A stretch of 64,000 nucleotides of DNA from J027 sp034437655 (GCA_034437655.1 DAOTTU010000069.1:4799-68798), one strand, 5' to 3'. Shown: positions 8,026 through 17,347, counted from the first letter of the stretch. Program-made: numbers and translations. Notes: generated from the sequence alone by a model not told the origin.

Positions 8026-9126
8026 TTATTTACTATTGCCCATAATCTCCAAATTCGCCAGTGGAATTAGGAGTTTATCGGGACGGTTTCGCAGTTTGAC
8101 CTGAGCAACGGGTAGTCGCAAGCCACTATCCAGGCGTACGGGTTTTTCGGGTAATAGTACAATTTCACCAATGTCACCTAAGAAAGCACCTGTCCGCACA
8201 CGCACCTGGTCCCCAACCCGCACCGTACGGCTTAAGTCAGGTTCTGTTGCGCCAGATGATACACCTGGCAGCACAATTTCCGGCCGCGTTGGTTCCCACC
8301 GTGTCGGCATAGATGCATCAAATGCCCCTTCACGCTGACGGTGCAGGGTTTTGAGAAGTTCATAAGTCGTGCGGGACATTTTTTGGTTCCCGAAGCCTTC
8401 TGTCAATAAAATTGGGACTTTCAACATCTGTGCTGCCTCTTGCAAGTAAAAGGGCATTGACGGCCCAACGAGCCCACCCAGATCACTTTGCGCCAGAAGT
8501 TTAAGGTCTTCGGCGGTAATAGGTCGCTGTAGAACGTAGATATTGCCGCGCACGCTGGTCAGAATGTTGTCCTGGTCAGCAAGGCTCAACAACCCGGTTT
8601 CTGGTTCCATGTAGAAGCTGCCAAACCCAAAGCGCCCGTTACCCCACGCACACTGCACAAGCGCGCCTGTTGAGCGAATCCGCACGCCACGCTCACTGAT
8701 GAGCCCGATAACCGTGCCCGGAATTCGTGCGTAGCGCTGAATGGTTTCAGGGTTGAGTTGCAACACAACACGACCATTTTCGACCAAACTCACAATACCT
8801 TCGGCCGGGGAAACGGGAATGCGCTTGCGGTCGCGCCGACGTCGTGCTGTAGCCAGTGGCGTACCCTCCAGCACAGGTTCACCAGCTTCGACTTCAATAG
8901 CTGCGTTGAGTTTGTCGGTGTTGCTACGGTCAATCCGCAGGGCTTCAGCGATGTCGAAAATTGCATACTCTTGCGGCATGCGTCCGCGAGCAACGACCTT
9001 CGTCCCCGTTACTTCGTCCCCCTCGTCAACGACCACCTGCCCATAAACATGCGGCGGCAAGACACGATCTCGCACGATCACAGTTTCTTCCATGATGAGA
9101 TTGGTGGCTGGATAATAGGTTGTCAT
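8026..9126 (-). CDS. conserved hypothetical protein with KOW-like C-terminus
   Basis: A 366-residue soluble protein directly downstream of the GlmL-like ATPase (33-bp gap). The N-terminal half resembles a barrel-sandwich segment (VVDEGDEVTGTKVVARG; SPAEGIVSLVENGRVVLQL), the middle has a GFGSFYMEPETG stretch and an alpha/beta segment (ILLTEGFGNQKMS), and the C-terminus (VGDQVRVRTGAFLGDIGEIVLL, about residues 305-326) reads like a KOW motif, the RNA- or protein-contact motif of NusG and ribosomal proteins. I know no function for it. Position suggests it works with the ATPase; a cytoplasmic location is inferred from the lack of TM or signal sequence. Confidence 0.75.
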   Translation of the reverse strand: MTTYYPATNLIMEETVIVRDRVLPPHVYGQVVVDEGDEVTGTKVVARGRMPQEYAIFDIAEALRIDRSNTDKLNAAIEVEAGEPVLEGTPLATARRRRDRKRIPVSPAEGIVSLVENGRVVLQLNPETIQRYARIPGTVIGLISERGVRIRSTGALVQCAWGNGRFGFGSFYMEPETGLLSLADQDNILTSVRGNIYVLQRPITAEDLKLLAQSDLGGLVGPSMPFYLQEAAQMLKVPILLTEGFGNQKMSRTTYELLKTLHRQREGAFDASMPTRWEPTRPEIVLPGVSSGATEPDLSRTVRVGDQVRVRTGAFLGDIGEIVLLPEKPVRLDSGLRLPVAQVKLRNRPDKLLIPLANLEIMGNSK

Positions 9127-9159
9127 GCGCGTTTTACCCTATCTCAGAGCAAATGCTCA

Positions 9160-11112
9160 CTAGAGTTGATTAAGCAAGTCATCCAGGTCACTACTGTCAC
9201 CCTGCCGTTGCTGGGCCCGATTTCGTTGCCGCGATTTTTCAGCCGCAGCTCGATCAATATCACCAAACACAGCCTCGCGTTGTTCAGCTTCCATCACCGC
9301 TTTGCGCAATGCATTTTTCAGGGCGTCAACTTCACGCCGGCGGGCTTTGATGTCTTCGGCGTTAGCGTCCATTTCATGTGACTCTGGCACAGTGATGGCC
9401 GCCTGGCCAAGCGACGCCTGATTCCATAAGGTCTGGTAAGCAGCCGCCCGTTTTTCTGGCGCAAGGTCTGGCAATGGGCGGCCGCGTGCGTCGAATACAA
9501 CACCCGCCGTGCCCAGCCGAACTTTCTGTTTCCAACGGCGTTTCCCGGCTAGCTTCAGTCCACGGCTCAACCGAATGTCAACATCGACTTCTTCCCCAAC
9601 AATACCACCAACCGCCAGCACTTCACCACTTTCAAGGACGTGTTCTGCGGTGGTGCCATTGTTATAGGTCACTTCGATTGTCATGGCCTTACCACGTGTT
9701 TTTCCTACCGGGCAAAATGCAGTCCCAAGCAAATTCACCCCATGATTATCATAGACCTGTACCGCAATTTCGGGATGCTCATAGGCGATGCTACCCAGCA
9801 CGGGCACAATGCTATAGGGGTCGGTGTAGATATCAATGACGCCAAAGAGTTCAAGGCTTTCAACGGCAAGCAGTGCTGCCACACCGGGGTGCAAACCATC
9901 AGTGAGCATTGCGCCAGAAAGTATCAACGGTGATGGCGACGATAATACTTGATAGTCTTCGGTAGAAATCTGCTGACGCGCAGCGGCAACCATATGCTGT
10001 ACAATCGCTCGCATAATTGCTAATTCAACCAGCATATCACCTGTGTTTTGCGGCACTGTGTCTGGCTTGAGCGATTTGTTGTGTGCATAATTGAGCAGTG
10101 CAGCTTCGCTAATTTCAAACGGTAGCCAATCACTGATGGCATCATAACCAATACGCTGCACTGCTTCTAGCATACTTTGCCCCAGCCCTAGTTCGCTGTA
10201 GATGTTAGCGACAACAGACTTGTTGCGACCGTAAATCAAGGTGCTGGTTGCGCTCCCAATGTCGAGATGCATTGCAACGGTCTCGGTTTCTTCCCCCAGC
10301 CAACGAATGAGACTGGCTACTCCTTGTGCTGTTGGCTGGATCCCAACCTGCGCGAACGCTTCAAAGCCACCTGCCTGCCGAGCAATATAATCGCCAAAGG
10401 CACGCGCTAACTCAATACGTGCGTTACTCACATCTTCTTGCATCAAACCGGGGCGAACGTTGTTGGCAATGATCAGCCGTGCATTTTCAATCGCAGCGAA
10501 GACTTCTTGTACACGAGGCACAAGGTCACGGTTGCCCGCGTAAATCACAGTGGGACGTTCGTCAGCAGGTGCCAACTGGACTGCTAACGCCGCAAGTTGT
10601 ACCATGTCCAGCACAGTTTTTGCGTTGCCGCCATCGGTTCCGCCGCTGACAAAAAGCAAATCAGGATTGACCTGCAAAATCTGATTAATCTGCGTTTGTT
10701 CGTCGCGCTGGTCGCCCACCGACACCTGCGCAGCCACATTCACATAAGTACCCGTCATCGCACGCATTGCGCTACTGATGCTGACATTAGGCATCAACCC
10801 CAACAATACAGCGGTCAGGGGGCGGCCTGCACTACTCGTGATCCATAGTTTATCAACCCCTGCCCCGTCTGTTTCCGGGAAAATCAGCCCTTCTTCGTCA
10901 TAAAACTGGCGTTGGGTAGACTCTACAAGCTGATCAATCGCCCATAACAGCCCAACGGACACATCATTATATGGGGGCGCAAGGGTGGTCCGCACACGCG
11001 CACTGGCGACCATGCGGTATTGCCCTTTCACCAATTCAATCAATACCACGCGGGTGTGGGCTGCCCCGAAATCTGCTGCCAGGATGGATTTGAGTTGTTC
11101 AGATTGTTCCAT
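9160..11112 (-). CDS. GlmL/MutL-family ASKHA ATPase (glutamate mutase L-like)
   Basis: A 650-residue protein of the glutamate-mutase-L family, an actin/Hsp70/sugar-kinase-fold ATPase. The phosphate-1 loop is LAADFGAAHTRVVLIE (about residues 13-28), a glycine-rich FVSGGTDGG follows near 155, and phosphate-2 is LDIGSATSTLIYG (about 284-296). In Clostridium-type clusters MutL lies between the GlmS and GlmE subunits of B12-dependent glutamate mutase; neither is present here. Instead it is fourth from the end of an operon of membrane proteins, four bases from the preceding gene. I infer a scaffold or envelope role by analogy with ASKHA proteins such as PilM and FtsA. It is unrelated to the mismatch-repair protein MutL. 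Confidence 0.85.
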   Translation of the reverse strand: MEQSEQLKSILAADFGAAHTRVVLIELVKGQYRMVASARVRTTLAPPYNDVSVGLLWAIDQLVESTQRQFYDEEGLIFPETDGAGVDKLWITSSAGRPLTAVLLGLMPNVSISSAMRAMTGTYVNVAAQVSVGDQRDEQTQINQILQVNPDLLFVSGGTDGGNAKTVLDMVQLAALAVQLAPADERPTVIYAGNRDLVPRVQEVFAAIENARLIIANNVRPGLMQEDVSNARIELARAFGDYIARQAGGFEAFAQVGIQPTAQGVASLIRWLGEETETVAMHLDIGSATSTLIYGRNKSVVANIYSELGLGQSMLEAVQRIGYDAISDWLPFEISEAALLNYAHNKSLKPDTVPQNTGDMLVELAIMRAIVQHMVAAARQQISTEDYQVLSSPSPLILSGAMLTDGLHPGVAALLAVESLELFGVIDIYTDPYSIVPVLGSIAYEHPEIAVQVYDNHGVNLLGTAFCPVGKTRGKAMTIEVTYNNGTTAEHVLESGEVLAVGGIVGEEVDVDIRLSRGLKLAGKRRWKQKVRLGTAGVVFDARGRPLPDLAPEKRAAAYQTLWNQASLGQAAITVPESHEMDANAEDIKARRREVDALKNALRKAVMEAEQREAVFGDIDRAAAEKSRQRNRAQQRQGDSSDLDDLLNQL

Positions 11113-11116
11113 CAGG

Positions 11117-11785
11117 CTAGCCTCCCAGTTGGGCTACGATAAAGTCAAGATGTGAGCGCACCAGTTCGTTGACCACCACCAGGCTCGTGAGGATAGCTTG
11201 TGCGTAGAGTGCCCCGAGTGTGACGCTGATGAACCCCTGTCCGATGTAGCGTAACGTGCGAACAGGGAGACGATTGCGCGGCTGGCCGTCAATCGCATTA
11301 CGGCGACTCAGATACTGAAAGTAAATCAAGGTCGTGACTGTTCCCACTATAAGGATCATCCCATTGATTGTTTCGTCCTGCGTATCCAGGCTTGTACCAG
11401 CCTCAGATACTAATGGTATGATCGTGCCAAGCACGGCACCGATTAACGCGACACCAGCGCCGACTGCGACCATGTATAGTAAACCGGCGTTACCTAAATG
11501 CGCATAGCGCGGAATCAGCTTTAAAACCAAAAATACGAAAAGCAGTAACGGAATGAGCCCAAATGCAACCGTTGCACCCGCGTCACTTTCGGTTAGCGTC
11601 ACACGAAACCACGGCACTATAATATCCAGTGTTGCTGCTACTGCCGCATAACCAGCGGCCGCCCCCACGAGGATGTGTACTGCCAGACGATACAACACAT
11701 TGTCGGCAAGAATATAGCTAAACACCATCAATGTCAGGACCAATGAGGCCCAGCCCGCAATGAGGTCAATCTGCTCAATCGTCAT
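11117..11785 (-). CDS. six- or seven-TM integral membrane protein
   Basis: A 222-residue protein with about six to seven hydrophobic helices (first at about residues 10-30, last near 190-212) joined by short loops; a GLIPLLLFVFLVLKLIPRYAHLG segment lies in the middle. No conserved transport or catalytic motif is visible to me. Its ATG overlaps the stop of the upstream 1085-residue gene (ATGA), and its stop is four bases before the GlmL-like gene, so it is tightly coupled to both. A second membrane protein of the same size and style lies further up the operon at 15067-15729; the two may be paralogs or partner subunits. Confidence 0.8.
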   Translation of the reverse strand: MTIEQIDLIAGWASLVLTLMVFSYILADNVLYRLAVHILVGAAAGYAAVAATLDIIVPWFRVTLTESDAGATVAFGLIPLLLFVFLVLKLIPRYAHLGNAGLLYMVAVGAGVALIGAVLGTIIPLVSEAGTSLDTQDETINGMILIVGTVTTLIYFQYLSRRNAIDGQPRNRLPVRTLRYIGQGFISVTLGALYAQAILTSLVVVNELVRSHLDFIVAQLGG

Positions 11786-14700
11786 GATCGACGCCCTCGC
11801 ACTAAACTTCGTAACAAATTAAACAAGACCCCCAACACAATAATGCCCGCAGCACTGAGGGCACCCAGTGCCAGACTGTGCCATTGTGAAAGCTCAGTAT
11901 CTGGGATATCCAGATCTGATGAGGTTGGCGGTGTTGCACGTAGCGCCGTATTACGCAAATTGTTATAGCGGTAGGTGTCCCGATAGCCAGCCAGGTACCC
12001 CTGAAAGCCGGTGGTGGGTTCGGTGGTGGTATATGAACTGGCGATTGGTTCAATACCCGTCGTTACCAGCGCAAATTTCGGCAGACCGTCGACATCGAAC
12101 TGTTCGGCCCAGTTCCGAATATCGTCGGTTGTTTCACCAATGATCAAAACCATCGCAAAGTCGTCAGCATCTACCCGACCTATATTCAGCCCTGTATTTT
12201 CTCCGGAACTGTCGGTACTGAACACAAACGACGCAGTAGTAGCGTCACGGCTCAGCGAACGAATCGCAACAGGACCGCCTGCCAGATAGCGCAACGTATA
12301 GTAATCTTCACCTGCTGTGAGTCGATCACGTTCTAAGGCACTGAGCAAAGCTGTATCTGTGGCGAGGCTATCAAGCACATAACGGCCATTCAAGCCACCA
12401 AGGGGATTTGTGCTGAGGGTGATCGGTACAGCTTGCTGCGCCAGCACATCGCGTAGTACCGCTTCAGCAAGTGGATTGAGTTCACCGACAGCCGTCGGCC
12501 CGTACTCAAATGCAACCAGCACACGGTCGCCGGGCTCCAGTGCAGCCACCGTTGCCAACACCGCCGCCTGTTGCACGTTTAAGGCGCTGGTATCTGGATC
12601 ATTACTCACATGAAATGAATCGTTCATAAAGGGCACAATCACCGCCACCAGCATTGCCACTGCCACCAGCAGACGATCGAGCTTGCGCGTGCCGACACGT
12701 CGCCGGGTTTTACGTCGAGGTTTGGCCGCGGCCTGGGACAGGTCATCCGCTTCAGCAGCACGGATTTCTTCTCGTGACACTTCCAGCGCTGCATCCAACA
12801 TGTCGATGCGTTTTTGCTGCTGTTCGGTAATGGTTGCGCCCACAGGTAAAATAACCTCTTGTGGTGGGGCAAGTGCTAATGGGGATAATCCGCCGCTGAT
12901 ACCGGCCAGCGTTCCCTCTTCAATAACCGTTTCTTCAGCATTTTGTTCATCATTGGACTGCACATAATCAACGGCCTCACTGCGCAATTGCCGAACGTTC
13001 TCTGGCAACGCGCTCAAAGCCCGTTGATCAAACTCAATTTCAACGCCCCCCGCACTCAAGCGCACCTGCTGGTCTGGGCGGAGTTCGTCTACCCATTCGG
13101 GGCCTTCAAACAGTGCTGCACCGGTCAAGCGGCTTTCGTCGTCACGCACGGCACCGAGTGGTTCTGTGCTGCTCAGGGCTTCGAGGAAATCTTCATCTAC
13201 CCCTTCAAACAAATCGCTGATGTCAGTTTCGGCCTGTTGCGCACTAACACCTCGCTCTTTGTCATCGCGTGCCAGGCTTCGATCTTCACGCGGCGCATCG
13301 CCGAGAATATCCGCAAGTGTGTCGTCAAGGTTACCTGTCTGTTTCGGGCCGAAGAAGTCGTCATCATCAGTTGTAGCAGCAGTAGCAGCGGTAGTAGCAG
13401 GCGCAGGTTCGGGATCCTCTGGAGCAAGAAAATCGTCGTCATCAACGTCCGCAAAGTCAACCCCGCCAAGCCAATCGTCTTCCAGCCCCCCCGCACTGGC
13501 CGGTTCATCTGCCATCATTGACGCAAACAGGTCATCTTCTGCTGTATCAGTATCAATCAGCGTTGGCTCTGCGTCACGCATCCACTCAGGCTCAGCCGCA
13601 AAGTCTTCATCAAGGAACATGTCATCGTCGGCGCCTGTATCACCTGTCAGGTCGGCTAACCAATCATCGTCGTCCGCATCTGATGGCGGTTGGGGCATTG
13701 CAGGCTCAGGCTCAGCCGCGTCTTGATCAAATAACAGATCGTCAAATGCATGCAGGTCATCTACATCATCAGCAACAAGCTCATTAAAATCTGACTCTAC
13801 ATCATCAATTTGCGTGTCATCATCACCCTCGAGGAACATCGCCCCAAAATCTTCTGGTTCATCTTCGCGGTCAACGTCTTCGGCGGGTGTCGCCATTGCA
13901 AAGAAGTCAGGCGGTTCAGCCTCCATCTCTGGCATTGCATCTTCATCGCTATCCGCAGGGACAATGTCGTCCATTGGCGGTAATTCAAAGGCTGTTGTAT
14001 CCGTTAGCCCACTGATGTCCGTTGATGAGGTCGCTTCTCGCACCCAGTCTGGTGATTCATCCAGGCTTTGTTCTTCAAGACCCAAAAACCATTCTGGTAC
14101 AAAGTTCGCATCCGTTGCAGCAGAGGACGCCTCATCACTTTCTGGCGCTGATGACAGCATATCCGGCTCATCGTCCATATCTGGCAGCAACAAAGAGTCC
14201 AGCGAGCGCTCAGCGTCACCGATTTCAACGTTATCGCGGAACCAGTCAGGCACTTCAGACTCGAGATCAATCTCGTCAGCGCGCTGGGCAACCTGTTCCT
14301 GTTCTTGTTGATAGCGTTCCCATTCCTCATAGGTCATGTCTTCGGGGCTGACCTGCCCCCTGTCGTCGAGCTTACGAATTTGAGGATTGTCAGAGGCAAC
14401 GCGACGCAAACCTAACGACGAGTCTTCATCAACGGCATCATCAGCCTCTTCAACTGCGCTGGAAAAGGCCTCTGCAAATAGCTCGTCATCATCATCCATG
14501 GCTGTTTCGTCGTCATCATCCGCGTTGAGCAGCCAGTCTGGCATTTCTGTCAGGTCAGGTTCAGGTAACGCTTCTGACACGGGTGCATCCGAGGAGAAAT
14601 CATCGTCTTCCTCCTCGAGGTCAATGATTGTCGCGTCGTCGCTAAGTTCAGCCACTGGCAACGACTCATCCGTTTCAATTGGCGAGTCATCGTCAGACAT

Positions 14701-15039
14701 ACCCAGTAACCAGTCAGGGACTTCAGCCGGGGCCAGTTCTGCTGCGGCGTCTGTAGCATCTTCACCATCACCGAGCGCATCCCAGTCGACATCATCCAGC
14801 GAGGACGGGTCACGTTGCTGGGGGGCACGTGGATCATCAGGATCAGAAGCCTCTTGCCGCCAGGGTAGCTCACCCGTTACCCCCAGTCGTGAAGGGTCGG
14901 GTGGGTCTCCTGTTTCAGAGCCAGACTGCCAGTCGAATTGCTCGTCACTTGCACCAGATGCGTCATCAGCATCGGCGTCATCGTCACTGTTTAACCAATC
15001 TGGCAGATCATCATCAAAGTTAAAGCGATCGTCACTCAT
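11782..15039 (-). CDS. giant acidic membrane protein with repeated P-D/E-W motifs
   Basis: A 1085-residue protein. About residues 1-745 are low-complexity and extremely Asp/Glu-rich, with a short motif repeated at irregular spacing: LPDWLNS, VPDWLLG, MPDWLLN, VPDWFRD, VPEWFLG, SPDWVRE, EPEWMRD, GPEWVDE, plus variants DDWLADL and DDWLGGV. A basic stretch (KPRRKTRRRVGTRKLDR, about 765-781) is followed by a TM helix (about 782-805), an extracytoplasmic alpha/beta domain (about 830-1040, VLVAFEYGPTAVGELNPL) and a C-terminal TM helix with Arg tail. So a long disordered acidic arm should be cytoplasmic, next to the GlmL-like ATPase. The gene is real despite long antisense frames: those come from Asp codons. 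Function unknown. Confidence 0.82.
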   Translation of the reverse strand: MSDDRFNFDDDLPDWLNSDDDADADDASGASDEQFDWQSGSETGDPPDPSRLGVTGELPWRQEASDPDDPRAPQQRDPSSLDDVDWDALGDGEDATDAAAELAPAEVPDWLLGMSDDDSPIETDESLPVAELSDDATIIDLEEEDDDFSSDAPVSEALPEPDLTEMPDWLLNADDDDETAMDDDDELFAEAFSSAVEEADDAVDEDSSLGLRRVASDNPQIRKLDDRGQVSPEDMTYEEWERYQQEQEQVAQRADEIDLESEVPDWFRDNVEIGDAERSLDSLLLPDMDDEPDMLSSAPESDEASSAATDANFVPEWFLGLEEQSLDESPDWVREATSSTDISGLTDTTAFELPPMDDIVPADSDEDAMPEMEAEPPDFFAMATPAEDVDREDEPEDFGAMFLEGDDDTQIDDVESDFNELVADDVDDLHAFDDLLFDQDAAEPEPAMPQPPSDADDDDWLADLTGDTGADDDMFLDEDFAAEPEWMRDAEPTLIDTDTAEDDLFASMMADEPASAGGLEDDWLGGVDFADVDDDDFLAPEDPEPAPATTAATAATTDDDDFFGPKQTGNLDDTLADILGDAPREDRSLARDDKERGVSAQQAETDISDLFEGVDEDFLEALSSTEPLGAVRDDESRLTGAALFEGPEWVDELRPDQQVRLSAGGVEIEFDQRALSALPENVRQLRSEAVDYVQSNDEQNAEETVIEEGTLAGISGGLSPLALAPPQEVILPVGATITEQQQKRIDMLDAALEVSREEIRAAEADDLSQAAAKPRRKTRRRVGTRKLDRLLVAVAMLVAVIVPFMNDSFHVSNDPDTSALNVQQAAVLATVAALEPGDRVLVAFEYGPTAVGELNPLAEAVLRDVLAQQAVPITLSTNPLGGLNGRYVLDSLATDTALLSALERDRLTAGEDYYTLRYLAGGPVAIRSLSRDATTASFVFSTDSSGENTGLNIGRVDADDFAMVLIIGETTDDIRNWAEQFDVDGLPKFALVTTGIEPIASSYTTTEPTTGFQGYLAGYRDTYRYNNLRNTALRATPPTSSDLDIPDTELSQWHSLALGALSAAGIIVLGVLFNLLRSLVRGRRS

Positions 15040-15066
15040 AAGTTTCGCAGTATCTTTTCTTCGCGT

Positions 15067-15729
15067 TTACTGACGACGTTGATAGAAACGTTCTTGCCCA
15101 AGAATAAGCCGAATACCGATGGTCACAGTCCCTAGCGCAATACCAATCAAAAGACCACGTGTGCCTGCTGTGACCGGGGTTTCAAGCAACCAGTCACGTA
15201 CATCAGCAAGGGCTTCGAAGCCATCCAGCGGAAGCCACCCAACCAACGCGATCAGCATCGCAGCAATGAACAGTAGGTAGCCCCAATTAAAGCGGCGGTG
15301 TAACAGTCGGTACGCACCATACACCAATGCAAACAATACTAAGCCTGCCAGAGATGATTCTAGCGTCACCTGCGTGACCTCAAACAAATACGGTGACAAC
15401 TGTTCACCTTCAAGCTCACCACCCCAGAAATCAGACTGATCAGCGGTATAGACGGCAATCACCACGATCGCTGACAGCAAGAGCGCAAAGCTGTTGAGCG
15501 CGTTTTTACCTTCTAGCAAGCGGCGCAGATGAACAAAGATTAGCAAATTGATGACACCGACCAACACCGCAAATGCACTTGCTACGATCACGGTCTGCAA
15601 TAAGCCATTAATCAAGACTCCGGCCACGCTATCGCTCTCAGCCAGCAAGCCAAATACGGTCAGCAGCGTTAAGCCACTGACAAAAGCGGTGCCGAGCGCG
15701 CTACCAATAATGGACCGTCTTTGCGTCAT
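15067..15729 (-). CDS. six-TM integral membrane protein
   Basis: A 220-residue protein with about six TM helices (about residues 8-28, 35-58, 82-97, 128-142, 150-168, 190-208) and a polar loop with FWGGELEGEQLSPYLF between helices three and four. No transport signature recognised. It sits 27 bp upstream of the 1085-residue gene and 16 bp downstream of the DUF6754-like gene. In size and topology it resembles the 222-residue protein at 11117-11785 and may be its structural counterpart. Likely a membrane subunit of whatever this operon builds. Confidence 0.8.
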   Translation of the reverse strand: MTQRRSIIGSALGTAFVSGLTLLTVFGLLAESDSVAGVLINGLLQTVIVASAFAVLVGVINLLIFVHLRRLLEGKNALNSFALLLSAIVVIAVYTADQSDFWGGELEGEQLSPYLFEVTQVTLESSLAGLVLFALVYGAYRLLHRRFNWGYLLFIAAMLIALVGWLPLDGFEALADVRDWLLETPVTAGTRGLLIGIALGTVTIGIRLILGQERFYQRRQ

Positions 15730-15745
15730 AATGTCATCCGTTCCG

Positions 15746-16495
15746 CTACACGTTTAGCACTGCGATGACAACAATGGCCACAACAACCGACCAGCGCAGC
15801 ACATCCAGCACAAGTAACACAGACTGACGCCCTTTTGCATCGGGTTGCATATAGGCCTCGCTGGCGAATAATTCTTCTGTAAGCAGCGGCGTTTCTGAGA
15901 ACGCATAGGCTACCGACTGCCCCAAGAGGCGAGTGCTTTGCCCAACAAAAAAGCTGTCACGGCGCACACTGGCGTCTCCAACCAGAGCAATTTCAGAGCC
16001 ATAAGCACCTACCATAATATTGCTGGAAACATCTCGCAATGAATTCAGCACCGCTACCCCTGCACCAAATGCTAACGAGCGCTCCCCCTGTGGCAACCAG
16101 ATGAGCGTATTGGCTTCGATCACGTGCAGGTTATCTTGCGTGGCATAGGCTTTACGCACCATATCAAGTGCCCCTGTTAGCACCACGCCATCCGTAACTG
16201 TCACAAGTGGACTGGTGGTTGTGAATGCCTGACGGCGACTAACCTCGTATAACAACGAAAGCCCCGCCAGAGACGCGAGCGTTGTATTCTGCCCGATTTC
16301 AACGCCGCCAATTGAAAAGCTCGTGCGGCGGTCGCTTTCAATAGCTTCATCAAGCAACAGTGGCAATGTGTTGTAGGCAGATACCTTGCGCACGACCAGC
16401 GGCTTTCGACGCCGACGCAAAAATGCGCTACCGATTGCCGACGCAGCAAACGCCAGCAATAGTATCAGCCAGAAATAGGCTATCTCATTCTCCAT
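15746..16495 (-). CDS. DUF6754-like bitopic membrane protein
   Basis: A 249-residue protein with one TM helix at each end (about residues 6-25 and 229-248) and a folded middle of about 200 residues. The middle contains repeated glycine/alanine-rich segments (GVEIGQNTTLASLAGLSLLYEVSRR, VLTGALDMVRKAYA, GYGSEIALVGDASV style) that I associate, with reservation, with DUF6754. The ATG at 16495 is preferred to the GTG one codon earlier. It overlaps the end of the upstream 93-residue gene by 11 bp. No catalytic residues can be assigned. Confidence 0.7.
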   Translation of the reverse strand: MENEIAYFWLILLLAFAASAIGSAFLRRRRKPLVVRKVSAYNTLPLLLDEAIESDRRTSFSIGGVEIGQNTTLASLAGLSLLYEVSRRQAFTTTSPLVTVTDGVVLTGALDMVRKAYATQDNLHVIEANTLIWLPQGERSLAFGAGVAVLNSLRDVSSNIMVGAYGSEIALVGDASVRRDSFFVGQSTRLLGQSVAYAFSETPLLTEELFASEAYMQPDAKGRQSVLLVLDVLRWSVVVAIVVIAVLNV

Positions 16496-16766
16496 CACGT
16501 TTATCCATTTCCGTGAGTTGTCCGCGTAGCCATTCTACCCCGTCCGGGGCATCCAGCAGTCGCGCCCAATAGTCTAGATTGTTGTCGGGTAACAATAGGC
16601 GTGCGGTCGGTTGCCCAACATATAGTAATTGTGCGGCGAGCGTCCCTAATGGTGCCAGAACATCGAGTGCTATCTCAAATATACCATGCAGACGATGCGT
16701 TTGTATCCATTCGCGCCACTGCGGAATAAATTCGCTAAAATGTGCTTGATAATCGTTTTTGTCCAT
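16485..16766 (-). CDS. 93-residue hypothetical protein, first gene of the GlmL operon
   Basis: A small protein with a hydrophobic centre (GIFEIALDVLAPLGTLAAQLL, about residues 28-49) and polar ends; too short a hydrophobic run for certain membrane insertion. The N-terminus has three aromatic-rich turns (HFSEFIPQWREWIQTH). It opens an eight-gene minus-strand operon that continues to 5910 with overlaps or gaps under 70 bp. The start ATG has no strong ribosome site. No family recognised. Confidence 0.55.
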   Translation of the reverse strand: MDKNDYQAHFSEFIPQWREWIQTHRLHGIFEIALDVLAPLGTLAAQLLYVGQPTARLLLPDNNLDYWARLLDAPDGVEWLRGQLTEMDKRDGE

Positions 16767-16987
16767 TTGGTCTGACCATGTTCCATAATCAGCTTAGCAC
16801 CCATGCCCCAGGCCACGCTACCCGGGCAGTCAAAACTTGATGTTTCATACTTTGGCATAGCCCGGCCGCATTTGCAAATTTTGCGTGGCGTTAATTCTGA
16901 CACTTTTTAGACAATTTACAGTACTATAACCACCTGAGAGATAGTGTATTCTATAATTTATAGCAATTGTCCGTTGAGAAAAATACG

Positions 16988-17347
16988 ATGAGTGCAAACA
17001 TGGCAACACTAAAACACTACGCTGTTTCTGAAAATAGCGCAGTGGTAGTGATGGCGGGTCAGCTTGACGCGGCTGGTTGCCAGGATGTTGAACTACAGTT
17101 ATGGGACATTATTCAATACTACCCCGGTAACACAATGGTGATTGACCTGACCAATGTGTCGTATGTTTCTAGCTATGCGGTTGGATTTCTAGTTGAAGCC
17201 TGTGGCACCGTGATGCAATATGGCGGTCGCATGTCCATCAGTGGGCCGCAGCCCCATGTTTACGAAACGCTCTATCTAAACGGGGCGGATATGGTCATCC
17301 CCATCTATGACTCGTATCAATCTGCCCTGACCGACCGACGCTATTAA
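16988..17347 (+). CDS. STAS-domain anti-sigma factor antagonist-like protein
   Basis: A 119-residue single STAS domain: strand SAVVVMAGQLDAAG, then MVIDLTNVSYVSSYAVGFLVEA, the conserved helix with the serine that is phosphorylated in SpoIIAA/RsbV (SSYAVGF, about residues 57-63), and GRMSISGP. Such proteins free sigma factors by partner switching with an anti-sigma kinase or act as scaffold modules. No RsbW-like kinase or sigma factor is adjacent, so the partner is elsewhere. I start at the ATG at 16988; an upstream in-frame TTG at 16967 would add seven residues outside the fold. Confidence 0.85.
   Translation: MSANMATLKHYAVSENSAVVVMAGQLDAAGCQDVELQLWDIIQYYPGNTMVIDLTNVSYVSSYAVGFLVEACGTVMQYGGRMSISGPQPHVYETLYLNGADMVIPIYDSYQSALTDRRY

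Noticed and set aside
9160..11112. Annotating the ASKHA protein as a functional part of glutamate mutase or as mismatch-repair MutL
   Set aside because: No mutase subunits are linked, and the sequence has actin-like phosphate loops rather than the GHKL ATPase of mismatch-repair MutL.
14387..15073. 228-codon Ser-rich plus-strand ORF opposite the acidic protein gene
   Set aside because: Serine codons are the reverse complement pattern of Asp/Glu-rich codons on the true strand; it is a shadow of the 1085-residue gene.
16670..16903. 77-codon minus-strand ORF with a CKC motif near the operon start
   Set aside because: It overlaps the better-supported 93-residue gene out of frame and has no ribosome site or conserved pattern.
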